From: an uncultured Woeseiaceae bacterium
Lineage (GTDB): Bacteria; Pseudomonadota; Gammaproteobacteria; Steroidobacterales; Woeseiaceae
DNA length: 48,461 nt
Direction: 5' to 3'
Assembly: GCA_905480215.1 (NCBI GenBank)
Contig: CAJQPL010000055.1
Span: 1 to 48,461, forward strand
Position 1 is the first letter of the stretch. Each line of letters starts with the position of its first letter. The translations under genes and the position numbers were made by a program. A model generated the notes under the pieces. It did not search any database and was not told where the DNA came from. It worked only from the letters and a program-made list of their open reading frames with translations. Positions 37,629 to 46,602 of this stretch are shown piece by piece.

Positions 37629-38605
37629 TACTTAGCTCCTCCAACGCGCCCAAAGAGCCGCAATCGACTGATACCGCCATCAGGATAAATGGACATTCGA
37701 ACATGTGTAACTTCGCCAATGGGTTGCAGGTCTTCGAAATAATGTTGCTGATCCATTTTCAACTTCGATTCAGGCAGGAGTATTTGCCACTGCTTTGAAT
37801 CCGGCGTCGCCAACTCATCCGCGTCGAATTTAGCTGCGGCTAATGCGACTCGATCCGGATAATTTCCTTTGAAGTGCGCGGTATCAACTTCGGCGCGCTC
37901 TATCACGCCTGCTTGCGCAAGGGACAAGATCATCCAGTCATTGCCCGGACCCCGGCGTCGCGCAGTTTCCCAGCCATCGCCCATATTTATGCCGCGACCG
38001 GGAACGTTCAAATTGTGCATGCTGCCGTAGTGCTCATCGCTGCAATCAATCGCCCGGCCACCATTCTCTATGGCGGCCAGGTCAACATAGCCATCTACAC
38101 CTGCAAAGTTAGCTTGCACCTGACCGTAAACACGTAACCTTGCTATGCCACCATCCGGATAGATGTGCAATCGTATATGCGTCCAGACCGTATCGTTGCT
38201 AATACTGATGTAGTGATGTGCATCACCCTCAATGTCCGTCTTTGCCAGAATCTCGGTCCAGGCCTCTTCCGGTGTCTCGAGATCACTGTGACAAGCCTCA
38301 ATAGATACTTGTGGCGGGTAGTTGCCAGTAAAGTGACTGGTGTCGATATCGAAGCCGCGGATAACACCCGGAACGCCGAATCGAATCACACAATAATCAT
38401 GCCCCTCAATGCGCTTTCGCCGGCTTTCCCAGCCGTCCATCCATTTCCCGTGGTCATCGTACTTACCGTCGATAAAGACCGGCTCTGCCGAATCGATAAT
38501 GCGCTCTTTTGCCGCGAAAAATTCGTCTGTGGCGAATGTCACTCGCGTGCCGAGTCGAGGTTGCTCCAACTGTACCCAGTGACGAAAGGGATGTGGCTGA
38601 TTCAT
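37628..38605 (-). CDS. alc: allantoicase
   Basis: Hydrolyses allantoate to ureidoglycolate and urea. The 325 residues consist of two allantoicase repeats, visible as GFDIDTSHFTGNYPPQVSIE (first half) and AEVDTAHFKGNYPDRVALAA (second half), each followed by a beta-sandwich ending in VHMSIYPDGGISRLR-like segments (THIRLHIYPDGGIARLRVYG and THVRMSIYPDGGISRLRLFG). Length is normal. The ATG overlaps the uraD stop (ATGA). Confidence 0.95.
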   Translation of the reverse strand: MNQPHPFRHWVQLEQPRLGTRVTFATDEFFAAKERIIDSAEPVFIDGKYDDHGKWMDGWESRRKRIEGHDYCVIRFGVPGVIRGFDIDTSHFTGNYPPQVSIEACHSDLETPEEAWTEILAKTDIEGDAHHYISISNDTVWTHIRLHIYPDGGIARLRVYGQVQANFAGVDGYVDLAAIENGGRAIDCSDEHYGSMHNLNVPGRGINMGDGWETARRRGPGNDWMILSLAQAGVIERAEVDTAHFKGNYPDRVALAAAKFDADELATPDSKQWQILLPESKLKMDQQHYFEDLQPIGEVTHVRMSIYPDGGISRLRLFGRVGGAK

Positions 38606-39093
38606 TTTCTGTTCTCCATCGCCACAAGTCGCAAGCGTGCAATCTTGTGGATTTCCTGCAGCGCAGTCTCGAACTCTGCGTCGTAGTCATTCTGCAAACG
38701 GCTCGCAAACGCTTCGAGTATCTCGGCACGATTACTATCGCGCACGGCTTTAATAAAAGGGAATCCGAATTTTTCCTTGTACGCCGAATTGTGTGTTTGA
38801 AATAACTCAAACTCCTCGGTCGTGCATTGATCAAGGCCCGCTCGCGACTGTTCCTCTGTTGAGTCCAACGTTAGCTGACCAGCAACTTGCGCTTTGCCCG
38901 CCAAATCCGGATGCGCTCGAATAAGCTCCAGCTGCATCTCGACCGAGGCATTGTCGACGCTGTCCGCCATCAAATGTGTCAGTAAATCAGTATCCGCCTG
39001 CCGCTCACCAAGAAGCTTATGCACGCGCTCGGCAACCCATGGCGAATGCTCGTACACACCGCCGTAAGCTGCGACAAAGTCAGTTGCATCCAC
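38602..39093 (-). CDS. uraD: OHCU decarboxylase
   Basis: Decarboxylates 2-oxo-4-hydroxy-4-carboxy-5-ureidoimidazoline to S-allantoin. With GTG at 39093 as start (GAGGA Shine-Dalgarno 9 bases upstream, TAGTG overlap with puuE) the protein has 163 residues; a longer TTG start at 39129 would extend 36 bases into puuE and is less likely. The hallmark RAHPDLAGKAQV carries the catalytic H61; DATDFVAAYGGVYEHSPWVA and KFGFPFIKAV (residues ~125) are also typical. Confidence 0.93.
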   Translation of the reverse strand: MDATDFVAAYGGVYEHSPWVAERVHKLLGERQADTDLLTHLMADSVDNASVEMQLELIRAHPDLAGKAQVAGQLTLDSTEEQSRAGLDQCTTEEFELFQTHNSAYKEKFGFPFIKAVRDSNRAEILEAFASRLQNDYDAEFETALQEIHKIARLRLVAMENRK

Positions 39094-39998
39094 TAGCCCT
39101 GTTCCTCTGCCGGATGTTGCTCTCGCCAATGCTTGGCAATCTCGAGGCGAGTTGCGACCCAGGCGTCTTCATGAGCGAGAACATAGTCCAGGAATTTCGC
39201 CACTGCAGCAGCACGCCCCGGCCGACCGGCAAGGCGGCAATGCAAGCCAATCGACATCATCCGTCCGCCTTCGGCATGCAATACATCGAAACTATCTTTG
39301 AGGTACTCATAAAATTGTTGGCCGCTATTAAAACCCTGTGGGGTTGCGAAACGCATGTCGTTGGCATCAAGCGTGTACGGCACCATTAGCTGCGGCTTCT
39401 GAAAACTGTAGTCCCAGTAGGGCAAGTCGTCAGCATAACTGTCGGCGTTATATGCGAAACCGCCATGCTCCGCCGCCATGCGATGGCTCTGCGGACTGCA
39501 TCGACCCAGGTACCAGCCTTGTGGTCGCTCACCAGTGATCTGCCGATGTATTTGTAAAGCCTTTTCAAAATGATCGCGTTCGGTCTTTTCATCAACGGAC
39601 TGATAGTCCAGCCAACGGTATCCATGACTGGCGATTTCCCAAGCCGATCCCTGCATCGCACTAACAACATCTGAATTGCGCTGCAACGCCATTGCGACAG
39701 CGAAAACCGTGACTGGCATATCGCGCTCGGTAAATAGACGATGCAGCCGCCAGAAGCCAGCCCGCGAGCCGTACTCATAGATCGACTCCATGTTCATATG
39801 GCGCTGACCTTCTATGGCAGCAGCGCCGACTATTTCTGACAGGAAAGCTTCGGATGCGGCATCGCCGTGCAATACACAGTTCTCACCACCTTCTTCGTAG
39901 TTGACCACGAACTGAACAGCCGTACGCGCCTTGTTCGGCCAGTTCGCTGACGGCGGTTGCTGACCGTAGCCGAGCATATCTCTGGGATACTCTGTCAT
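39093..39998 (-). CDS. puuE: allantoinase, polysaccharide-deacetylase type
   Basis: Cofactor-independent allantoinase PuuE, opening S-allantoin to allantoate. The 301 residues match the family: AVQFVVNYEEGGENCVLHGD, the SIYEYGSRAGFWR segment, the deacetylase-like EIASHGYRW motif, WYLGRCSPQSHRMAAEHGGF and the late MSIGLHCRLAGRPGRAAA. It is unrelated to the amidohydrolase-type AllB. The ATG overlaps the puuD stop by four bases. Confidence 0.95.
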   Translation of the reverse strand: MTEYPRDMLGYGQQPPSANWPNKARTAVQFVVNYEEGGENCVLHGDAASEAFLSEIVGAAAIEGQRHMNMESIYEYGSRAGFWRLHRLFTERDMPVTVFAVAMALQRNSDVVSAMQGSAWEIASHGYRWLDYQSVDEKTERDHFEKALQIHRQITGERPQGWYLGRCSPQSHRMAAEHGGFAYNADSYADDLPYWDYSFQKPQLMVPYTLDANDMRFATPQGFNSGQQFYEYLKDSFDVLHAEGGRMMSIGLHCRLAGRPGRAAAVAKFLDYVLAHEDAWVATRLEIAKHWREQHPAEEQG

Positions 39999-41185
39999 TG
40001 CCCAATCTTAAGCGACTGATACCAACGATTGATAATTTGTCGTTCCTCATCGGTAATCGCGGTCAGGTTACCAATCGGCATCACTTTCATAACAACCGTT
40101 TGTTGGTAAATACGCTCCGCCTCGGCAAGAATCTGCGCACTATCATCAAACATGACGCCAAGCGGCGCTGCCGGAAAAGCCGGATGTACCGGTGCAGCCG
40201 AGTGGCAACTGGTACAGCGTGCTTTGATGACGTTTTCTACCTGAGCAAAACTCACCGCTGCATTGTCGCTTTGCTGGGTTTGCGGCGCCATATACGCCAC
40301 GAGCGCCAGCAAAATTGCGGCCGCGATCACTACCGGCAGCAGCGACGTCTTGCCTTTGTGTCGCGCGACGAAATAGATACGAATAAGCGCACCGGCTATC
40401 GCGATAGCCATCAATATTGCCCAGTTGTACTTATGGCTATAGGTCATTGCAAAATGATTGCTCGTCATGACGAACAACACCGGCAATGTGAAATAGGTAT
40501 TGTGAACTGACCTTAATTTGGCATTGGCGCCATGGGCCGGATCCGGCAATTCGCCACGTTCGGCAGCCACCAACATCGCTTTCTGGCCTGGGATTATGAC
40601 GTGCGCAACATTCGCGACCATGATTGTGCCGAGTGCCGAGCCGAACAAAATGTACGCGGCACGTCCGCTGAATAAACTGCAAAGCCCCCACGCCAGCAGT
40701 GTGCTCAGCAGCAGTAAGATGACTGCGAATACACGCGTGTCTTTTGCCAGCGGTGATTTGCACAGCAAATCATAAACAACCCAACTGCCAATAATGAAGG
40801 CGACCGAAATCGTGATTGCCATAGTCGCCGACATATCCGCGACAGAACGATCAATCAGGTAAACCTCGGCGCCGACGAAGTAGATCAGGCCGAGCAGAAA
40901 AATTCCGGACATCCAGGTCCAGTAGGCCTCCCACTTGAACCAGTGCAGATTTGCCGGCAATAGCTCCGGGTGAGTCTTGTATTTTTGCGCGTGGTAGAAC
41001 CCGCCGCCGTGCACGGACCAGACTTCGCCAGCAATACCTTTATCGGTGTCCGCGGGATCACGCGGCGCTTCAAGGTGATTGTCCAGCCAAATGAAATACA
41101 ACGATGAACCGATCCACGCTATGCCGGTGATCAAATGCAACCAACGCACCAATAGATTCAACCAATCGAATAGATATGCTTCCAT
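39995..41185 (-). CDS. puuD: membrane urate oxidase with cytochrome c domain
   Basis: PuuD-type urate hydroxylase that oxidises urate to 5-hydroxyisourate and passes electrons to its C-terminal cytochrome c domain and the respiratory chain instead of O2, avoiding H2O2. The 396 residues contain about eight transmembrane helices (residues 10-300) with conserved histidines (H17, H60, H65), then a linker and a monohaem domain with CTSCH (C324, C327, H328) and a likely Met ligand in AAPLGVMFDD or VMKVMPIGNLT. It starts one base after the xdhC stop. The location is inner membrane. Confidence 0.93.
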   Translation of the reverse strand: MEAYLFDWLNLLVRWLHLITGIAWIGSSLYFIWLDNHLEAPRDPADTDKGIAGEVWSVHGGGFYHAQKYKTHPELLPANLHWFKWEAYWTWMSGIFLLGLIYFVGAEVYLIDRSVADMSATMAITISVAFIIGSWVVYDLLCKSPLAKDTRVFAVILLLLSTLLAWGLCSLFSGRAAYILFGSALGTIMVANVAHVIIPGQKAMLVAAERGELPDPAHGANAKLRSVHNTYFTLPVLFVMTSNHFAMTYSHKYNWAILMAIAIAGALIRIYFVARHKGKTSLLPVVIAAAILLALVAYMAPQTQQSDNAAVSFAQVENVIKARCTSCHSAAPVHPAFPAAPLGVMFDDSAQILAEAERIYQQTVVMKVMPIGNLTAITDEERQIINRWYQSLKIGQ

Positions 41186-41186
41186 G

Positions 41187-42236
41187 CTAACGCCTCATCG
41201 GATGTACGTTAGCGGGCAACTCAGCAGCGGCTTGCTGCAGCGCACGTTCCTGAATCTTGAGCACTTCCGCGGCGACGGCAACGGCTATCTCGGCCGGTTT
41301 CTTGCCACTAATTCCGTTCACGCCAATCGGGCAAATCAATTGCTCAATAAGAGCGTCGGTCATGCCCTGCTGTCGATAGCGTTTTTCGAATCGGCGCCGC
41401 TTGGACAGCGAGCCGATGAGTCCACAGTAGCGCGAGTCGATTCGTCTCAGTATGCGGTCGCAAATATCGAAATCCATCGCGTGACTGTGCGTCATGACCA
41501 GGTAAAAGCTATTCGCAGGCATTGCCGCGACCTCTAGTGCTGGCTCCGAGGCTTCGATTGGACGCACATTTACTGGTACATGCTTGAACATTTTTCGGCG
41601 GCTATCGACCCAGCGAATATTGCAATCGAGGTTCGCGAGCGCATCGACTACTGCGGAGCCGACATGACCAGCGCCAAAAACCGCAATATTCAGATCCGGC
41701 GCAACAATCGGTTCATAGAGTTCTTGAATGTTTCGAGTGGTGACCCGATCTGCCTGCAATACCCGCCGTGCAGTGGCCAACAACGCAGCATCGACTTCGC
41801 TTTCACCTGCACCGAACACTTGCTCTGCAGTGGCCACAAATTTGGCGGGATTCGACTTAGAAATACGGGTCACAATTACAGCTGGCTCACGTTGCCCGTG
41901 CAGCGCACGAAGATCTCGCAGCCAGTCCGGCAGTAATCCATCGGCGAGTGGTTCAAACAAAATTTCCACGACGCCACCACAACACTGACCCATTGACGAG
42001 CCCAGCGGGAAACTGCGTAGAGAGCTGTCTATCGAATCCAGCATCTCAACGGCGACCCGTGTACTTTGATATTCAAGCTGCCCACCACCGATGGTGCCGA
42101 TCGTCTCGTCCGCGGTAACGATCATCTTGGCGCCAATCTCGCGTGGCGCCGAACCACGGATCCCTGCCACAGTTACCAAAACTGCACGTTCACCGGCGGC
42201 AGCCAAATCCGACAATTCGTCGATCCATTCATTCAT
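41187..42236 (-). CDS. xdhC: xanthine dehydrogenase accessory protein XdhC
   Basis: Binds and sulfurates the molybdopterin cofactor for xanthine dehydrogenase. The 349 residues (start ATG 42236, GGAGG 9 bases upstream) show AVLVTVAGIRGSAPREIGAKM (N-terminal XdhC-CoxI domain) and a Rossmann C-terminal domain with VFGAGHVGSAVVDAL and the closing VNGISGKKPAEIAVAVAAEV. A longer frame from 42257 runs into xdhB and is rejected. It overlaps xdhB by 8 bases. Confidence 0.94.
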   Translation of the reverse strand: MNEWIDELSDLAAAGERAVLVTVAGIRGSAPREIGAKMIVTADETIGTIGGGQLEYQSTRVAVEMLDSIDSSLRSFPLGSSMGQCCGGVVEILFEPLADGLLPDWLRDLRALHGQREPAVIVTRISKSNPAKFVATAEQVFGAGESEVDAALLATARRVLQADRVTTRNIQELYEPIVAPDLNIAVFGAGHVGSAVVDALANLDCNIRWVDSRRKMFKHVPVNVRPIEASEPALEVAAMPANSFYLVMTHSHAMDFDICDRILRRIDSRYCGLIGSLSKRRRFEKRYRQQGMTDALIEQLICPIGVNGISGKKPAEIAVAVAAEVLKIQERALQQAAAELPANVHPMRR

Positions 42237-44544
42237 GCCGGGCTGCCTCCAGAGCATTCATAATCGCCTCCGGCGTCGCCGGAGACTGCAAGTCAGGCAG
42301 TGGGGCTGAATCGCTGGCGATAGCATCACGGATTGCGTGAAATGCCGACAACGCCAACATTAATGGCGGCTCGCCAACGGCTTTGGAGCGATAGATTGTA
42401 TCTTCGACATTTGCGACGCTTTGCATGAGCTCGACACGAAAATCCGGCGCCAAGTCTGAACAGGTTGGAATCTTGTAGGTTGAGGGCGCATGCGTAGTAA
42501 GTGCGCCTTGATCGTTCCACCGCAACTCCTCCGTGGTCAACCAACCAACACCCTGTACATAGCCACCTTCGACCTGGCCAATATCAATAGCCGGATTCAG
42601 CGAGTCACCGCAATCGTGGAGAATATCGACACGTAAGCTACGGTTCTCGCCAGTCAGCACGTCGACCACCACTTCAGTCACGGCAGCACCATATGCGAAG
42701 TAGAAAAACGGCCTGCCACTGAACGTGCTGCGATCGTAGTTAATCTTGGGTGTTTTATAGAAGCCAGTCGCTGACAGGGACACGCGGTCGGCCCACGCCA
42801 TCTGCACGAGTTCGGTGAACGAAACCGAATTGTCTCCAGCCACAACCTGGTTATTCGAAAATTTTACTTCCGCTTCCGCGACAGAAAAATGTCGCGCGGC
42901 AACTTCCGTTAAACGCGCGCGAATTTTCGCCGCCGCCTTCTTTGCCGCCATGCCATTCATATCGGCACCGCTTGACGCCGCCGTAGCCGATGCATTGGGT
43001 ACCTTGCTGGTATCCGTCGCCATCGTGCGAATGCGTTCTATATCGATCTGAAATTCTTCCGCGACCACCTGCTCAACTTTAATGTTCAAGCCCTGGCCCA
43101 TCTCGGTGCCGCCATGATTGAGCTGCACCGTACCGTCTTTGTAGACGTGCACCAGTGCACCCGCCTGGTTGAGTAAAGTGCTGGTAAACGAAATACCAAA
43201 CTTGACCGGCGTAATTGCGATGCCGCGCTTTAGAATTTTACTGCCAGCATTGAATTTCCTGATTTCCGTGCGGCGCTGTTCGTAGTCACTGCTGGCGAGC
43301 AATTGGTCGAATAGCTCGTCGAGGATATTGTCCTCAACAATCTGCAAGTACTGGGTAACATTGCGCTCGGTCTTGCCATAAAAATTTCTGCGCCGAACTT
43401 CTAGTGGGTCTTTGCCCAGGCTTCGCGCGATGTCTTCGATGGCATACTCAATAGCGAACATGCCCTGCGGTCCACCGAAGCCGCGAAATGCGGTATTCGA
43501 TACGGTATTGGTCTTACAGCGATGTGACAGGATACGCACGTTCTCGAGAAAGTAGGCGTTGTCGCTGCTAAACATCGCCCGATCGTTCACGGGTCCGGAA
43601 AGGTCGGCGGACATGCCACATCGTGATGCCATTTCGAAATCAATACCGAGAATTCGGCCCGTCTCATCAAAGCCAACGTCATAGTCGATGACAAAATCAT
43701 GACGCTTGCCGGTCATCATCATGTCATCGTCACGATCCAGACGGAGCTTGCAGGGCCTGCCCGTTTTGTCCGCAGAAACCGCTGCAATGCACGCGATCAG
43801 GGCCGCCTGCGTCTCCTTGCCGCCGAAAGCGCCACCCATACGCCGGCAGATAACGGTTACGTCGCTGGCGGATCGATTGGTGGCGTGTGCAACCAATGAC
43901 TGCACCTCGTCAGGATGCTGAGTCGAACTGTAAATCAGCAAACAGTTGTCATCTTGCGGAATCGCCATTGCGACGTGACCCTCAAGATAAAATTGATCCT
44001 GCCCGCCGAGAAAAACGCGTCGTGAAAGTCGATGCGGTGCTGCCGACAATGCCTTATCCGGATCACCGCGCAGTAACGTCTCGCTCGGTAGAACAAAGGA
44101 GTTTTTTTGCACCGCTGTCAGCGGATCGAGAATCGCTTCGAGTTCATGGTATTTAATCTCGGCGCGTCTTGTCGCCTTGCGTGCCGCATCAACGCTATTC
44201 GCAGCCACGACAAATACCGCCTGGCCGACATAGTGCACCTGACCCTCAGCGAGAATCGGGTCATCGGCGACAATCGCACCAAAATTATTCGCGCCGACGA
44301 TGTCATCGGCAGTACAGACGTCAACCACGCCGGGTGCTGTCAGGACGTCCGCGAGGTCAATGCTTTGCAAGTCGCCATGGGCGATACTGCTCATGCCGAT
44401 GCCCAGATGTAACAAGTCTCGTGGTTCCGGCAAATCATCGGTATACGAAGCACGGCCCGTCACATGCAGGCGTGCGCTATCGTGCGGCAACGACGCGCCG
44501 ACAGCAGACTTTCGATTTCGCATGACGTTAGGCTTACCGGCCAT
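42229..44544 (-). CDS. xdhB: xanthine dehydrogenase molybdopterin subunit
   Basis: Large catalytic subunit oxidising hypoxanthine and xanthine to urate. With ATG 44544 as start (11-base overlap with xdhA) there are 771 residues. Motifs: the RASYTDDLPEP N-terminus, GGQDQFYLEGHVA, CRRMGGAFGGKETQAAL, the RGFGGPQGMFAIEYA and FEMASRCGMSADLSGPVNDR regions, VQLNHGGTEMGQGLNIK, and KAVGEPPLML with the catalytic glutamate near the C-terminus. An upstream frame to 44616 lies inside xdhA and is not used; ATG 44523 is an alternative. Confidence 0.95.
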   Translation of the reverse strand: MAGKPNVMRNRKSAVGASLPHDSARLHVTGRASYTDDLPEPRDLLHLGIGMSSIAHGDLQSIDLADVLTAPGVVDVCTADDIVGANNFGAIVADDPILAEGQVHYVGQAVFVVAANSVDAARKATRRAEIKYHELEAILDPLTAVQKNSFVLPSETLLRGDPDKALSAAPHRLSRRVFLGGQDQFYLEGHVAMAIPQDDNCLLIYSSTQHPDEVQSLVAHATNRSASDVTVICRRMGGAFGGKETQAALIACIAAVSADKTGRPCKLRLDRDDDMMMTGKRHDFVIDYDVGFDETGRILGIDFEMASRCGMSADLSGPVNDRAMFSSDNAYFLENVRILSHRCKTNTVSNTAFRGFGGPQGMFAIEYAIEDIARSLGKDPLEVRRRNFYGKTERNVTQYLQIVEDNILDELFDQLLASSDYEQRRTEIRKFNAGSKILKRGIAITPVKFGISFTSTLLNQAGALVHVYKDGTVQLNHGGTEMGQGLNIKVEQVVAEEFQIDIERIRTMATDTSKVPNASATAASSGADMNGMAAKKAAAKIRARLTEVAARHFSVAEAEVKFSNNQVVAGDNSVSFTELVQMAWADRVSLSATGFYKTPKINYDRSTFSGRPFFYFAYGAAVTEVVVDVLTGENRSLRVDILHDCGDSLNPAIDIGQVEGGYVQGVGWLTTEELRWNDQGALTTHAPSTYKIPTCSDLAPDFRVELMQSVANVEDTIYRSKAVGEPPLMLALSAFHAIRDAIASDSAPLPDLQSPATPEAIMNALEAARHE

Positions 44545-45988
44545 AGGTATATACCGTTTCCAATTGCTCGCTTTGTGTCTCCGCAAAAAAGCGGCGCAGC
44601 ATATTTTGCGCAGCACGCATACGTCCGTCTGCCGACGCTCGCATATCGCTGATAGGGGCGAAATCCTCCGCTAACTTTTGGCAGGCATTCTCGACACTGG
44701 CTTCATTCCAGTCCTGAGCGTTCAACGCAGCTTCCGTCAATTTTGCGCGTCTGACAGTCGCTGCCAAACCACCGCAAGCCATGCGAAACGCAGTTACCTT
44801 GCCATCCTGCAATTGCAGCTGATAAGCGCTACACACAGCGGATATATCCTGATCAAAACGCTTCGACCATTTATGGCAGCTGACAATGACCTTGTCGGTC
44901 GGCAGCGGCACTCTGATCTGCGACACAAACTCAGCGGGCTGCAAATCATTCACCATGTAGTCGTGATAAAAATCACCAAGTGCGATTTCGCGCTCAACAT
45001 CACCGCAACGAAGCACCAGCGTTGTATCCACAACCATCAGCGCTGCCATCGAATCACCAATTGGCGAGCCATTCGCGATATTTCCACCCAGTGTCCCTGC
45101 ATTTCGTATTGGCGGTGACGCAAAACGGCGGAACATTTCGATGAGGCCAGGATAGTGCTTTACGATAAGTGGCACGGCATCGCTGAAGGTTACCGCGGCA
45201 CCAATTTCAATATGAGAATCAGTCGTTTCAAGGACCTGAAGCTCCGCTACGCGGCCCGTATAAATGACCGTCGACAACTCCCGATGTTGTTTCGTGACCC
45301 ATAGACCCACATCGGTGCCACCCGCCAGGATGGTCGCTTGCGGATATTTGGCCAGCAACTCTGCCAATTCGTCAGCATCCAGAGGTGCCAAAAATCGCCG
45401 TCCATTTTGCTCTACTTGCAATGAACGTTCGCGACGCAGCGCTGTAAAGTCCGACGCACGCTTATGCAGTAATGAACGATCGGCTTTTAGCATTTCGTTG
45501 GCGGCCGCAATTATAGGTTTGTAACCGGTACAGCGACAAAGATTTCCAGAGAGGGCGTCGTCGATATCCTGGCGCCCTGGATTCGGGTTGGTCTCGTACA
45601 GCACGTACATCGACATGACAAAACCCGGCGTGCAAAAACCGCATTGCGAACCGTGATTATTGACCATGGCCGCTTGTACCGGGTGCAACTCATCGGCCGT
45701 CGCAAGACTCTCAACCGTTATCAATTCTTTGCCATCAAGCGTGGGCAAGAACTGAATACAAGAATTGATGGCCTTGAGTCGCGTTTCGCCGCTGTTACCG
45801 ACGGGCTCAGAAACGGCGACCGTGCAAGCGCCACAATCACCTTCAGCACAGCCTTCCTTGGTGCCCTTGCGGCGCAAGTCTTCGCGTAGAAACTGCAGCA
45901 CCGTGCGAGTCGGATCAACATCGCGCAACTCGACGACCTCGCCGTCGAGCAGAAAACGAATTCCAGTCGCTTCGCCCACGTTCCTCAA
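44534..45988 (-). CDS. xdhA: xanthine dehydrogenase small subunit (2x[2Fe-2S], FAD)
   Basis: Carries two [2Fe-2S] clusters and FAD, passing electrons from the Mo site to NAD+. With TTG 45988 as start, 484 residues: ferredoxin domain (GCAEGDCGACTV: C47, C52, C55, C77), the second cluster domain (SQCGFCTPG with C116, C119 and CRCTG with C151, C153), then the FAD domain (ILAGGTDVGLWV and GGNIANGSPIGDS). The TTG overlaps the hiuH stop as TTGA. A GTG start at 46015 would overlap hiuH by 31 bases and a GTG at 45979 has its Shine-Dalgarno too close, so both are less likely. Confidence 0.92.
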   Translation of the reverse strand: MRNVGEATGIRFLLDGEVVELRDVDPTRTVLQFLREDLRRKGTKEGCAEGDCGACTVAVSEPVGNSGETRLKAINSCIQFLPTLDGKELITVESLATADELHPVQAAMVNNHGSQCGFCTPGFVMSMYVLYETNPNPGRQDIDDALSGNLCRCTGYKPIIAAANEMLKADRSLLHKRASDFTALRRERSLQVEQNGRRFLAPLDADELAELLAKYPQATILAGGTDVGLWVTKQHRELSTVIYTGRVAELQVLETTDSHIEIGAAVTFSDAVPLIVKHYPGLIEMFRRFASPPIRNAGTLGGNIANGSPIGDSMAALMVVDTTLVLRCGDVEREIALGDFYHDYMVNDLQPAEFVSQIRVPLPTDKVIVSCHKWSKRFDQDISAVCSAYQLQLQDGKVTAFRMACGGLAATVRRAKLTEAALNAQDWNEASVENACQKLAEDFAPISDMRASADGRMRAAQNMLRRFFAETQSEQLETVYTYGR

Positions 45989-46332
45989 CTGCCCCGGTAC
46001 GTCGAGTAGGACCACGGTGAGACCAGCAGTGGGACGTGATAATTCTGCTCCCCATCAACCGAGAAGCGGATAACCACGGTCTCGAGAAACGCCGGATCGC
46101 CCAATGTCAGATCTTGCGATCGGAAATACTCGCCGATATCAAATTCCAGCTCGTAACTGCCCGTGCGCATCATTGATCCTTCCAGCAACGGGTATTCCGT
46201 ACGGCCATCGGCATTGCTCACTACCGCCGCTATTGCTTCGCGCTCGTCCGAAAGCGCAAACAAGCGAATGGCAACTCCGTGGGCAGGTTTACCCTGAGTC
46301 GTATCAAGAATATGTGTGCTCAGTCGTCCCAT
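45985..46332 (-). CDS. hiuH: 5-hydroxyisourate hydrolase (transthyretin-like)
   Basis: Hydrolyses 5-hydroxyisourate to OHCU, between PuuD and UraD. The 115 residues (ATG 46332, GAGGG upstream) have the family signatures LSTHILDTTQGKPAHGV (H7) at the N-terminus and the YRGS end (112-115), with PLLVSPWSYSTYRGS. A longer GTG start at 46353 is less likely. First gene of the purine-degradation operon. No signal peptide, so cytoplasmic. Confidence 0.95.
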   Translation of the reverse strand: MGRLSTHILDTTQGKPAHGVAIRLFALSDEREAIAAVVSNADGRTEYPLLEGSMMRTGSYELEFDIGEYFRSQDLTLGDPAFLETVVIRFSVDGEQNYHVPLLVSPWSYSTYRGS

Positions 46333-46375
46333 ACCGCCCTCGTCAATGCACACGCAAGAATCGCGCAGCGCTTTG

Positions 46376-46381
46376 ATTATA
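46376..46381 (-). promoter_or_regulatory. candidate promoter -10 of the purine operon
   Basis: A perfect TATAAT on the minus strand, 43 bases before the hiuH ATG, in the 270-base gap before the phosphatase gene. A TTGGTA-like -35 is 20 bases away (longer than usual), so the pair is weak and may need an activator. No other feature was recognised in 46382-46602. Confidence 0.45.
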
Positions 46382-46602
46382 CTGTGTTAACTTCTCTCGC
46401 ATACCAAAAAGAAGCTATTCGACAGATAGACATAGCCTGTCTGACTCGACCTGGACGATTCTTAATGAAGCAGCTGTTCCTGCTGGCGACAAGCTTGCTA
46501 ATCGCAGCAGTCGAAGTCGAAGTCGACAACGATAGTGAGGTTTGCTATCTGCAAATGCCCGCAACGCAGGAGCAGAATCTGCCCTTCTCGTCAGCCAGTA
46601 GC